A DNA stretch of 6,693 nucleotides from Anaerolineae bacterium (GCA_023511475.1 JAIMBM010000172.1:1-6693), one strand, 5' to 3'. Shown: positions 1 to 6,612, counted from the stretch's first letter. A program made the numbers and translations. Notes: generated from the sequence alone by a model not told the origin.

Positions 1-20
1 CCCCGTGAGGTGCGTGGCAG

Positions 21-38
21 CACCGCTCAGGAGCGGTG
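21..38. other. Second perfect hairpin downstream of the operon
   Basis: CACCGCTC (21-28) and GAGCGGTG (31-38) are perfect inverted arms; with a realistic 4-nt loop the stem is 7 bp. It lies 11 nt beyond the larger hairpin, forming a tandem pair at the 3' side of the operon. No T-run is present on either strand. The rest of 1-171 shows no gene that I can support. Confidence 0.4.
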
Positions 39-49
39 ACACCCAGGCC

Positions 50-91
50 CCCCTTACCCGGCGGACGCTGCGGCGTCCGCCGGGTAAGGGG
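50..91. terminator. Strong 19-bp hairpin downstream of the operon, probable terminator
   Basis: CCCTTACCCGGCGGACGC (51-68) and its exact reverse complement (73-90) flank the 4-nt loop TGCG; bases 50 and 91 add one more C-G pair. It begins 80 nt after the last stop codon of the operon. Neither strand has a T-run after it, so it is not a textbook intrinsic terminator. It may act as a U-less or bidirectional terminator, or block 3' exonucleases. Confidence 0.5.
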
Positions 92-171
92 AGCCGCAGC
101 AACGTGCAGGGGCAGCGCGGGCTCCCCTTGCTCTATGGGGTAGGGCGCGGTGTATGGTGGGTCGGCCTGCG

Positions 172-375
172 TCAGGCCTTTGCCTCAGCGAACCGCGAGA
201 CGGCGCCCAGCAGGAAGGCCAGCCCCCAGACAAAGACCCAGATACCGTATCCGGCGACCGACAGGTGACTGGTGAAGAGCGCCATCCCGCTCGCGATGAA
301 CAGGGCACCGATGGCGGCAAAGGCAAACCCTGCCGCCCGCGCCTTGCCGTTGGCTGTAAGCTGTTGCGTGACCAT
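172..375 (-). CDS. Small two-helix membrane protein, function unknown
   Basis: A 67-residue hydrophobic protein I do not recognise. Two membrane segments are visible, near residues 14-34 (GFAFAAIGALFIASGMALF) and 41-59 (AGYGIWVFVWGLAFLLGAV), joined by a short loop. Both ends are hydrophilic with basic residues. There are no Cys or His pairs to suggest metal or heme binding. It is probably real: GGAGG lies 6 nt before the ATG, the strand agrees with the operon, it starts 57 nt after the fdhE stop, and the frame ends just before the downstream hairpins. Being last in the operon, it could be a small accessory subunit or assembly factor of the membrane complex, but that is inference from position alone. 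It could also be an unrelated small membrane protein. Confidence 0.7.
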   Translation of the reverse strand: MVTQQLTANGKARAAGFAFAAIGALFIASGMALFTSHLSVAGYGIWVFVWGLAFLLGAVSRFAEAKA

Positions 376-395
376 AGGAAACCTCCGTTTCTCTT

Positions 396-420
396 ACCAG
401 GCGGCGCTTATGCCGCTGGT
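396..420 (-). other. Hairpin between fdhE and the small membrane protein gene
   Basis: In the minus-strand RNA ACCAGCGGC (420-412) pairs with GCCG-C-CTGGT (405-396), nine base pairs with one bulged C, around the 6-nt loop ATAAGC. It fills much of the 57-nt gap and lies just upstream of the next Shine-Dalgarno site. No T-run follows, so it looks more like an RNA-stability or processing element than a terminator. Confidence 0.45.
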
Positions 421-432
421 GGCATGGCATAC

Positions 433-1296
433 TCAGGCTCCGCCCGTCTGCTGGGGGCCATATCCCGCCTCCAGAGCGGCCAGGTCCATACCGATGGTGA
501 CGAGCCGCTCAACGCGCGGGTCTACGGGAGCGAGCCGACGGGCATCGACCGTCTTGAGGTACCCCCGGCACGCCCCACAGAGGTACAGCCGATAGGCACT
601 GTCCTCCCCCTCGCAGTAAGCCTGCTGCTCCGCATCGCGGCAGAAGGGGCAGCCGACCCGACGGAACGGCCAGGCGCTGCTGCAGCGCGAGCAGATCAGG
701 CTGCGCTGCGGTGGGTCTCCGGAGAGCACCGCCAGATCCGGGTATCCACCGCAAACCGGGCACCAGCCGCAGTCCCACTCAGGCGGATGCTCCTGCAGGG
801 CGGGCACAACCGCGGCCGCCGCCCACTCCAGATACGGCACGAGAGCGAGGAGGGCCAGCGCGTCGGCAAAGGCGAGGTCCCGGCGCTGGCCGAAGCTCAG
901 CGTAGCATCGGCGAACACGGACCGCAGGCGCGCGGGCCAGTCCGCCTGCACCGGTCGCCGGTCGGGGTCGAAGCGTCGCCAGGCCCCCTCCAGCCGGCGG
1001 ACCAGCTCCTCCAGGGGGCCGGCAGTCACCCGCAGGTCCGCAAAGTCGAGCTGCGGCTGCCCGTTCGCCGCACGCGCCCGGCGCACCTCCCACACCAGCC
1101 TCGGTCGCGAGGAGGCCAGTTCCTCGCGCGCGGCGACCAGCACCTCGTAGATGGCGAGCCAGAAGGGCGCCACGTCTGCCAGGTCAGGGCGCTCCCTGAC
1201 CCGGCTCGCGAGGCGTTCGAGCGTCGTTGCGTCGCCGCCGCAGGTCGGGGCCGTCTGCCAGGTCGTCACGGTCGCAAGGGCATCCGGTGCGCTCAT
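433..1296 (-). CDS. fdhE: Formate dehydrogenase accessory protein FdhE
   Basis: Cytoplasmic maturation factor for respiratory formate dehydrogenases; E. coli FdhE binds the catalytic subunit before Tat export and is needed for activity. The protein is 287 residues, slightly shorter than the E. coli protein. The N-terminal half (about 1-165) is helical and poorly conserved. The C-terminal half has the family's metal-binding Cys pairs: CPVC (179-182), CSRC (202-205), CPFC (216-219) and CGAC (240-243), with the typical text CPVCGGYPDLAVL, LICSRCSSAWPFRRVGCPFC and CRGYLKTVDARR. An extra Cys176 precedes the first pair. There is no signal peptide or membrane segment. The start overlaps the hybB-like stop (ATGA) and a run of AGGAGG repeats lies 4 nt upstream. 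Its place in the operon supports a role in assembling this enzyme. FdhD, the usual sulfurtransferase partner, is not seen. Confidence 0.93.
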   Translation of the reverse strand: MSAPDALATVTTWQTAPTCGGDATTLERLASRVRERPDLADVAPFWLAIYEVLVAAREELASSRPRLVWEVRRARAANGQPQLDFADLRVTAGPLEELVRRLEGAWRRFDPDRRPVQADWPARLRSVFADATLSFGQRRDLAFADALALLALVPYLEWAAAAVVPALQEHPPEWDCGWCPVCGGYPDLAVLSGDPPQRSLICSRCSSAWPFRRVGCPFCRDAEQQAYCEGEDSAYRLYLCGACRGYLKTVDARRLAPVDPRVERLVTIGMDLAALEAGYGPQQTGGA

Positions 1297-2450
1297 GCGG
1301 CCTCCTCCTCTGCGGGCCCCAGCATCGCCGGCAAAAGCCGCGCTGCCAGGGCCAGGACGAGCACGGCGGCGGCGACGGCTCCGACAAGGATCGCCACCTC
1401 CATCCAGTGCGGGCTGTAGAAGGTGCCGCGAGGCCGCCAGATGGCGAACATGCTGATGTTGGCGCGATTGAGGGCGAGCCCCAGGGTAGCGAGACTGGCG
1501 CCTGCGAGCAGCCCCCTCTCAGTTTCCCTCAGGCGCGACTGGCTGAGGATGGCCACGGGGCCGACCACGCCGACGAGCAGTTCCGCCCAGAACAGGAAGG
1601 ACAGGGTGCTTCCTGTGAAGAGCAACCCCAGCTCCCCGGCGATCAGCAGATCGAGCAGCTTGAGGACGCCATACGCGGCCAGGAAGCCGGCCACGGCCCG
1701 CCCGAGATTGGCCAGCAGGTGTGTTCGCACCGGCCGCCCAAAGGCTCGTGGCAGGAGCATCGACACCAGGATGGCCATGCACAGGCCGCCAGCGATCGCC
1801 GTCAGCAGGAAGAGGAAGGGCAGGAGCGGCGTCCACCAGAGGGCGTGGAGCTTGTCCTGGAGGAGGAGCCACATCGAGCCCAGTGAGGACTGGTGCAGGC
1901 TGGAGAGGATGATGCCTGCGCTCACAAAGACGACGGTGAACGAGCGCACCAGGCGGTGCGGCCCCTCCCAGCCCAGGCTCTCCAGCACTACCGGACTGAA
2001 CTCGAGCACCAGCACGATGGTGTAGAGCATCACGCACCAGGATATCTCGAACATGAAGGACTCGGGGTTCAGAAAGGCGATGATGTTGTAGAACCGGTGT
2101 GGCAGGCCGAGGTCGGCCAGGAGAACGGCACAGACCATGATGTAGCCCAGGAGCCCTGCCAGCACCACCGGCGGCACCAGCACGTGGTAGCGCTCGTCGT
2201 TCAGGATGTAGACGACGGCGGCCAGGGTGAAGGCGCCCGCCGAGAAGGGCACGATAAACACGTCAAAGGTGATCCAGATGCCCCAGGGGTAGGCGTTACT
2301 CAGGTTGGTCGTCGCGCCCAGGCCGCGCATAAAGCGCACGACGGCCACGCCCAGCCCGAGGGCCGTCAGGGCGAGCAGCAAGAGATACACGGCAACTTCG
2401 GTCCAGGAGACCGGGAGGCTCCTCGCCCACTGTGCGCACCTTGTGGTCAT
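1293..2450 (-). CDS. hybB: NrfD/HybB-family integral membrane quinone-reacting subunit of formate dehydrogenase
   Basis: A 385-residue polytopic protein with about ten predicted helices (near 18-38, 58-82, 91-113, 134-155, 168-188, 205-231, 247-271, 282-302, 312-330 and 353-375). Marks of the HybB branch of the NrfD/PsrC family are NAYPWGIWI (52-60), ADLGLPHRF (112-120), LHQSSLGS (185-192), LNRANIS (327-333) and YSPHWMEV (345-352). HybB of hydrogenase-2 is a similar size and exchanges electrons with quinone without heme. I infer the same role here, taking electrons from the beta subunit. It occupies the place of the diheme cytochrome b FdnI, to which it shows no resemblance. The start overlaps the beta stop (ATGA) and has AAGGAG 8 nt upstream; its end overlaps the fdhE start in the same way. 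The symbol is family-level only: no hydrogenase gene is in the window. Confidence 0.9.
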   Translation of the reverse strand: MTTRCAQWARSLPVSWTEVAVYLLLLALTALGLGVAVVRFMRGLGATTNLSNAYPWGIWITFDVFIVPFSAGAFTLAAVVYILNDERYHVLVPPVVLAGLLGYIMVCAVLLADLGLPHRFYNIIAFLNPESFMFEISWCVMLYTIVLVLEFSPVVLESLGWEGPHRLVRSFTVVFVSAGIILSSLHQSSLGSMWLLLQDKLHALWWTPLLPFLFLLTAIAGGLCMAILVSMLLPRAFGRPVRTHLLANLGRAVAGFLAAYGVLKLLDLLIAGELGLLFTGSTLSFLFWAELLVGVVGPVAILSQSRLRETERGLLAGASLATLGLALNRANISMFAIWRPRGTFYSPHWMEVAILVGAVAAAVLVLALAARLLPAMLGPAEEEAA

Positions 2451-3322
2451 GATCCACTCTCCTTAGCAGCGGCTGCTGCGTCACCGGTGTGCTGGCCCGT
2501 CCCGCGCCGCTTGCTGTACCACTGCAAGCCGGCCAGGATGGCGGCCACGCCGATGGCAATGCCCGGCGTGCCGTAGCGGGCGAGATCGTCGTTGAGCTTG
2601 GCGACCGGCTCCTTGCCGAGGGAGGGGACGCCGAGGTACTCGAACGGCACCGCGAGCTCCTGCTCGGAAGGCACAGGATGGTCAGCGAGGGTTGGCAGGC
2701 CGAGGTACGCGAAGGGTACCGCGGAGAGTATGAGCACGCTGGTGCCGCCGCCCTCCTCTTTACCGTACACGTGCTGGATGTACCTCTCCGGCTGCGCCTT
2801 GAGCCGCTGCTCGGCCAGGGCGATCATCTCCTCGCGCTCTCCGAATTGCAGCGCCCCCGTCGGACAGGTCTTGACACAGGCGGGCATCAGGCCCTCGGCC
2901 AGGCGGTCGAAGCAAAAGTGGCACTTGCGGATGTAGCCCACGGGCTTGTCCCACTCAAAGCGCGGTATGCGGAAGGGGCAGGCCGTCATGCAGTAGCGGC
3001 AGCCGATGCAGCGCGCGTCGTTGTACAGCACCGGTCCATCCGGCAGCTTGTGCATGGCCCCAACCGGGCAGGCGGAGACACAGGCCGGGTGCAGGCAGTG
3101 CATGCACTGGCGCTTCAGGAAGGACCAGAACAGTCGTCCCTCGTACTCCACCTCGCGCATCTGGATAATCGTCCATGTGTAGGCCGACAGCCTGTAGGGG
3201 TTCTGGTAGCTGCCCAGGTTCCTCGTTTTCTCTGCGGGCAGATCGTTCCACTGCTTGCAGGCGACCTGGCAGCCGCGGCAGGCTGTGCAGCGGGTTGTAT
3301 CGATGAGCATTGCCTTACTCAT
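2447..3322 (-). CDS. fdnH: Formate dehydrogenase iron-sulfur beta subunit (FdnH/FdoH-like)
   Basis: Electron-transfer subunit of 291 residues linking the catalytic subunit to the membrane quinone site. Sixteen Cys are arranged for four [4Fe-4S] clusters: Cys12/15/18/22, Cys73/76/81/85, Cys105/108/111/115 and Cys134/137/149/153. Residues 253-269 are hydrophobic and fit the single C-terminal membrane anchor of FdnH. It has no signal peptide of its own, so it probably crosses the membrane with the alpha subunit by the Tat route, as in FDH-N. The start has GGAGGAG 7 nt upstream and lies 25 nt after the alpha stop codon. The stop overlaps the next start by ATGA, which suggests coupled translation. 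An oddity is the near-duplicate motif AVPFAYLGLP / AVPFEYLGVP at 201-210 and 224-233, just before the anchor. The DMSO reductase iron-sulfur family is similar, but the operon settles the assignment. Confidence 0.95.
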   Translation of the reverse strand: MSKAMLIDTTRCTACRGCQVACKQWNDLPAEKTRNLGSYQNPYRLSAYTWTIIQMREVEYEGRLFWSFLKRQCMHCLHPACVSACPVGAMHKLPDGPVLYNDARCIGCRYCMTACPFRIPRFEWDKPVGYIRKCHFCFDRLAEGLMPACVKTCPTGALQFGEREEMIALAEQRLKAQPERYIQHVYGKEEGGGTSVLILSAVPFAYLGLPTLADHPVPSEQELAVPFEYLGVPSLGKEPVAKLNDDLARYGTPGIAIGVAAILAGLQWYSKRRGTGQHTGDAAAAAKESGS

Positions 3323-3347
3323 GGTTGCTCTCCTCCGTGCTCGGCGG

Positions 3348-6300
3348 CTAGGCCCTGCGGATGTCGACGAGGAACGCCTTGTACTCAGGGATCATGGTGT
3401 TCCCGTCGCCCACGTGCGGCGTGATGTCGTTGGCCACGTCCCCGGTAGCCACGCCCAGCCAGCCATAGTGCCACGGCATGCCGATGTGATGCACCGTGCG
3501 GAAGGCGCCGGCTGAGGCATCCCACAGGCGCAGGGGGCGGTAACGACGCGTGACGATGGCCACCGCGCTGATCTCGCCCCGTGCCGAGCGTACTACCACG
3601 CGGTCGCCGTTGGAGATGCGCTTCTCCTCCGCAAGCTCGGGGCTGATCTCCACAAACATCTCTGGCTGTAGCTCGGACAGCCACGGGAGGTTGCGGGACA
3701 TGGCTCCCGCCTGCCACTGCGAGGTCACGCGGAAGGTAGTGGCGACGATCGGGAACTCGCCGGGATCGCCGATGTTATCGCCAATGGGCTCGCCCCTGCC
3801 GGCCTCCCATATCTTGACGACAGGGTTGTGCTGGACGCTGGAGAGGGCGTTCCGTACGGGGCTCTCCAGCGGCTCATAGTGCTCGGGCAGAGGACCCTCG
3901 TTCAGGGCGCCGAAGAGCGCTGCCTTGAGGTCGGGCCTCATGATGAAGGCGTCGTTTCCTCCGGGCTTGGACGGATCCGTAGTGACGCCAAAGTCGGGCA
4001 CGTCGTAGCCTGTCCACTTGCTGCCGTCCCACCAGATGAGGGCTTTGTCCTCGGCCCAGGGCTTGCCGGAGGGGTCTGCCGAGCAGCGGTTGTAGATGAT
4101 GTGCCGGTTCACCGGCCAGACCCAGCCCCAGTACGGGTAGATGCCGAGGCCGCCGGGGTCCTTGGTGCCACGACGCATGCAGGAGGGCAGGATCACGCCG
4201 GTGCCGTCGTCCCGCGGGTAGTAGTAGCCGGCAAAGATCCAGCAGCCGCTGCAGGTCGAGCCGTCATCGCGGAGCTGGGCGAAGGTCGAGAGCAGGTCGC
4301 CCTTGGCGGCGCGAGCCGCCTCGTCGTTGACATCGCGCGTCCAGTAGCCGTTGATCTCTTTGGCCACGGCGGTCGCGTTGGGCGGGTCGCCATAGTTCCA
4401 GGCGAGCTGGAGGATCGACTCGGGCAGGGCCCCTCCCTCCGCCTCGTAGCGTTTCTTCAGCTCCCGGTAGATGCGGTCGAGAATCCAGATATCCTCCTGG
4501 GCCTCGCCGGGGCGCGCGGCGACCTGCGGGCGCCACTGGATGAGGCGGCCGCTGGTTACGATCGAGCCGGCCTTCTCCAGAGCGTCGGCAGCGGGCAGCA
4601 GGAACACCTCGGTCTGCACGCTGGCCGGGTCGACGCCCGGGGCCTGCCAGAACGCGGCGGTCTCGGTCTCGAACAGCTCCTGGACGATCATCCAGTCGAG
4701 CCTGGCGAGGGCCTGGCGCTCGAAGCGAGCGTTCGGACCCGAGACGGCCGGGTTCTGCCCCATGATCCACAGGCCCCTGATGGTGCCATCGGCGATGGCG
4801 TGGAAGAGAGAGATCCAGGAGTAGTCGGCGCTGCGCTTGGGCAGATAGTCGTAGCAGAAGTCATTCTCAGAGGTTGCCGCCTCGCCCCACCAGGCCTTCA
4901 GGAGGCTTACCAGGAACTTGGGGGTGTTCTTCCAGTAGCCCTTGCCTGCGGCCTTGACCTGCGTCTCGATATAGGCTGTGAAGGTCGCATGAGCCGAAGG
5001 GGTCGGGCTCGCGAGATAGCCCGGCAGCACGTGGTAGAGCAGGCCCATGTCGGTCGAGCCCTGCACGTTGGATTCGCCGCGGAGAGCGTTCACGCCGCCA
5101 CCGGGCAGGCCGATGTTGCCGAGGAGGAGCTGGAGGATGGCCATGGCACGCACGTTCTGCGAGCCGACGGTGTGCTGCGTCTGCCCCATGGCGTACAGGA
5201 TGGTTCCCGCCTTGCCGGGGCGGCCGGTCTTGCAGAACTCCTCGGCGATGGCCAGGAACTGGTCGCGGGGCGTGCCGCAGACTTTCTCGACCATCTCGGG
5301 CGTGTAGCGCGCATAGTGGCGCTTCAGGATCTGGAAGACGCACTGCGGCGACTGGAGCGTGGGGTCTACCTTGGGCTGCCCCTCGGCGTCGAGCTGGTAG
5401 GCCCACGTGCTCCGGTCGTAGGTGCGCTTAGCAGGGTCGTAGCCGGAGAAGTAGCCATCCAGCTCGGCGGGCCCCTTGTAGTCGGGATGGATCAGGAAGC
5501 TCGCGTTGGTGTAGTTGAGGACGTAGTCGTGATGATAGAGCCCGTTCTCCAGGGCATAGCTGATCATGGCTCCGAGAAAGACGATGTCGGTCCCCGGCCG
5601 GAGGGGGCAGTAGAGATCGGCTACAGCGGCCGTGCGCGTAAAGCGGGGGTCGACGACAAGGAGCTTCGCTCCACGGGTCTGGCGAGCCTCGTTGACCCAG
5701 CGCATGGAGGCGGGGTGGTTCTCGGCGGGGTTGCCGCCGATGACCAGGATGCAGTCGGCGTTCTTGATGTCAACCCAGTGGTTGGTCATGGCCCCCCGGC
5801 CATACGTGTTGCCGAGACCGGCAACCGTGGCGGAGTGTCATATACGCGCCTGGTGTTCGACGTACACCAGGCCGAGGGCACGGGTGAGCTTGCTGGCGAG
5901 GTAGCAATCCTCGTCGTTGTTGGCGGCCCCGCCGAGGAAGGCGATCGCCCGCGTGCGGTTCACGGTGACGCCGTTCTCGGTCGTCTCAAAGGTGGCGTCG
6001 CGCGTTCGCTTGATGCGGTCGGCGACCATGGGGAGGATCTCATCCCAGGTCATCTCCTGCCACGAGCTGGCGCCCGGTGCCCGATAGAGTGGCTTGCGCA
6101 GGCGGCGCTCCGAGTTGGAGAGCTGGGGCACAGCGATGGACTTGGGGTCGAGCGCCCCCCGGTTGATGATGTGGTCGGGGTCGCCTTCGGCGTTGAGGAT
6201 GTGGCCCTGTGCGTCGGTAGCGATGAGCAGGCCGCAGCCAACCGAGCAGTAGGGACAGATCGTGTGCCTCTCGCCGATAGGCTTGTGCAGGCGGAACCGC

Positions 6301-6395
6301 TGGATGCCTGCGGCCGAGGCTGCCCCTCTGGGCAGGAGCAGGCCGCCCAGGGAGGCGCCGGAGAGCTTGACGAACTGCCGGCGACTGAGTTTCAT
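3348..6395 (-). CDS. fdnG: Formate dehydrogenase (FDH-N/O type) catalytic alpha subunit, selenocysteine-containing, Tat-exported
   Basis: Oxidises formate to CO2 at a Mo- or W-bis-MGD centre and passes electrons to the beta subunit; expected to act on the outer face of the membrane. Read through the in-frame UGA at 5840-5838 (Sec186), it is 1015 residues, the length of E. coli FdnG. Residues 1-30 are a Tat signal (SRRQFVK, then a hydrophobic stretch). Cluster ligands Cys47, Cys50 and Cys54 (CPYCSVGC) are present, but the usual fourth Cys is Asp83 (ALDPKS); the following Lys85 is kept. The active site has Sec186-His187 and Arg439 in GGGVNALRG. GGGVNALRGESNVQG, HYEPLESP and the C-terminal EYKAFLVDI closely resemble FdnG. 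About 880-1000 is the dinucleotide-binding domain. The start at 6395 is preferred over the upstream ATG at 6446 because AAGGAG lies 9 nt before it and the Tat motif then falls at the N-terminus. It ends in TAG, whereas the other four genes end in TGA. Mo versus W cannot be told from sequence. Confidence 0.95.
5808..5837 (-). promoter_or_regulatory. Bacterial SECIS element downstream of the Sec codon
   Basis: In the mRNA the UGA is followed by 11 nt and then GGUUGCCGGUCUCGGCAAC. GUUGCC (5825-5820) pairs perfectly with GGCAAC (5813-5808). The apical GGUCUC (5819-5814) can close one more G-C pair to leave a GUCU loop. The spacing and the GGUUGC-x-GGUCU core match the E. coli fdhF SECIS as I recall it, including the apical GU needed for SelB binding. 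One difference is that the U bulged in the E. coli stem appears paired here. The element lies inside the coding sequence and also encodes residues around VAGLGN. Confidence 0.85.
5838..5840 (-). other. In-frame UGA read as selenocysteine (Sec186)
   Basis: The codon lies between EHQARI and HSATVAGLGNTYGRGA. This is where FdnG-type enzymes carry active-site Sec followed by the catalytic His. The reading frame is the same on both sides and the downstream homology resumes at once, so no frameshift is needed. Sec at this position would be a ligand of the Mo/W atom. Readthrough depends on SelB and tRNA-Sec, which must be encoded elsewhere in the genome. Confidence 0.95.
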
Positions 6396-6404
6396 GGCCG
6401 AGTG

Positions 6405-6419
6405 CTCCTTGTAGCAAGG
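6405..6419 (-). promoter_or_regulatory. Ribosome binding site of fdnG, inside a small hairpin
   Basis: AAGGAG (6410-6405) lies 9 nt before the ATG at 6395 and decides the start codon. CCTTG (6419-6415) can pair with CAAGG (6411-6407) around a 3-nt loop, which would cover most of the Shine-Dalgarno sequence. The 5-bp stem is short, so the sequestration may be weak or incidental. Confidence 0.55.
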
Positions 6420-6428
6420 CAGGTCTGT

Positions 6429-6460
6429 GGGGGCTCCGGGGCGCATCCCCGGCGGTCCCC
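6429..6460 (-). promoter_or_regulatory. GC-rich hairpin in the operon leader
   Basis: CCGGGG (6436-6441) pairs with CCCCGG (6447-6452) around a 5-nt loop, and outer GGGG/CCCC runs (6429-6433, 6457-6460) can extend the structure. It lies between the predicted transcription start and the ribosome binding site. Any attenuator or stability role is a guess, and no T-run follows. Confidence 0.4.
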
Positions 6461-6487
6461 AGTGCGAAAACAGTAGACAGAGTTGCA

Positions 6488-6506
6488 GACGATTGCGAAA
6501 ATCGTC
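6488..6506. promoter_or_regulatory. Perfect dyad just after the predicted transcription start
   Basis: GACGATT (6488-6494) and AATCGTC (6500-6506) are perfect inverted copies around a 5-nt centre. The dyad lies at roughly +6 to +24 of the predicted transcript. It could be a repressor operator or the first hairpin of the leader RNA. The sequence differs from the dyad at 6551-6571, so it is not a second copy of the same site. Confidence 0.4.
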
Positions 6507-6518
6507 ACTTCCCTGCTG

Positions 6519-6548
6519 ATTCCATCACAAAAGGGGATTGTTTGTCAA
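6519..6548 (-). promoter_or_regulatory. Sigma70-like promoter of the formate dehydrogenase operon
   Basis: On the minus strand a perfect -35 TTGACA (6548-6543) is followed by an 18-nt spacer and TGGAAT (6524-6519, 4 of 6 matches to TATAAT). A TG one base before the -10 makes it an extended -10 (TGATGGAAT). Transcription would start near 6511-6513, leaving a leader of about 115 nt. The region is locally AT-rich compared with its surroundings. Dyads lie directly upstream (6551-6571) and downstream (6488-6506). No sigma54 -24/-12 pair and no clear FNR box were seen. Confidence 0.6.
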
Positions 6549-6550
6549 GT

Positions 6551-6571
6551 GAGGATCGCGCCGTGATCCTC
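6551..6571. promoter_or_regulatory. Perfect dyad upstream of the -35, possible activator site
   Basis: GAGGATC (6551-6557) and GATCCTC (6565-6571) are perfect inverted copies separated by 7 nt. The dyad ends 3 nt upstream of the TTGACA box, a typical position for an activator dimer. It could instead be a hairpin ending an upstream transcript, but neither strand has a T-run after it. I do not recognise the factor. Confidence 0.4.
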
Positions 6572-6584
6572 TGGGCTCGCATTC

Positions 6585-6602
6585 CGGCAGCCCTCGCTGC
6601 CG
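6585..6602. other. Short perfect inverted repeat upstream of the promoter
   Basis: CGGCAGC (6585-6591) and GCTGCCG (6596-6602) flank the 4-nt loop CCTC. It lies between the poly-G end and the promoter dyad. It could be a weak terminator of a gene beyond the window or a chance GC-rich stem; no T-run follows on either strand. Confidence 0.3.
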
Positions 6603-6612
6603 AGGCGGTATT

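Noticed and set aside
164..178. GGCCTG-CGT-CAGGCC hairpin followed by TTT on the plus strand as a terminator
   Set aside because: It is short and overlaps the stop codon of the small membrane protein gene, there is no plus-strand gene before it, and no T-run follows on the minus strand.
154..1419. A 421-codon plus-strand open frame opposite fdhE and the end of the hybB-like gene
   Set aside because: The minus strand encodes clear FdhE Cys motifs and HybB motifs with proper ribosome binding sites. The plus frame gives a low-complexity Arg/Gly/Ala-rich product with no recognisable domain.
3348..6395. Catalytic subunit as a pseudogene or as two separate genes
   Set aside because: The only interruption is a UGA at the known Sec position with a SECIS hairpin, the frame is unchanged across it, and the total length equals that of FdnG.
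6396..6446. Upstream ATG at 6446 as the start of the catalytic subunit
   Set aside because: It would add 17 residues before the Tat motif, and the best Shine-Dalgarno (AAGGAG) fits the ATG at 6395.
3828..6476. An 882-codon open frame on the plus strand, opposite the catalytic subunit gene
   Set aside because: It is an antisense shadow of the GC-rich coding sequence. Its translation is dominated by Gly, Val, Ala, Leu, Asp and Glu with no domain, and it has no role in the operon. The minus strand carries a full-length FdnG match. A gene caller could choose it wrongly because the real gene is interrupted by the Sec UGA.
6517..6527. TGAT-N3-ATCA as an FNR/CRP-type box at the -10
   Set aside because: The arms are only 4 bp with a 3-nt centre, unlike TTGAT-N4-ATCAA, and the match overlaps the -10, so chance is enough to explain it.
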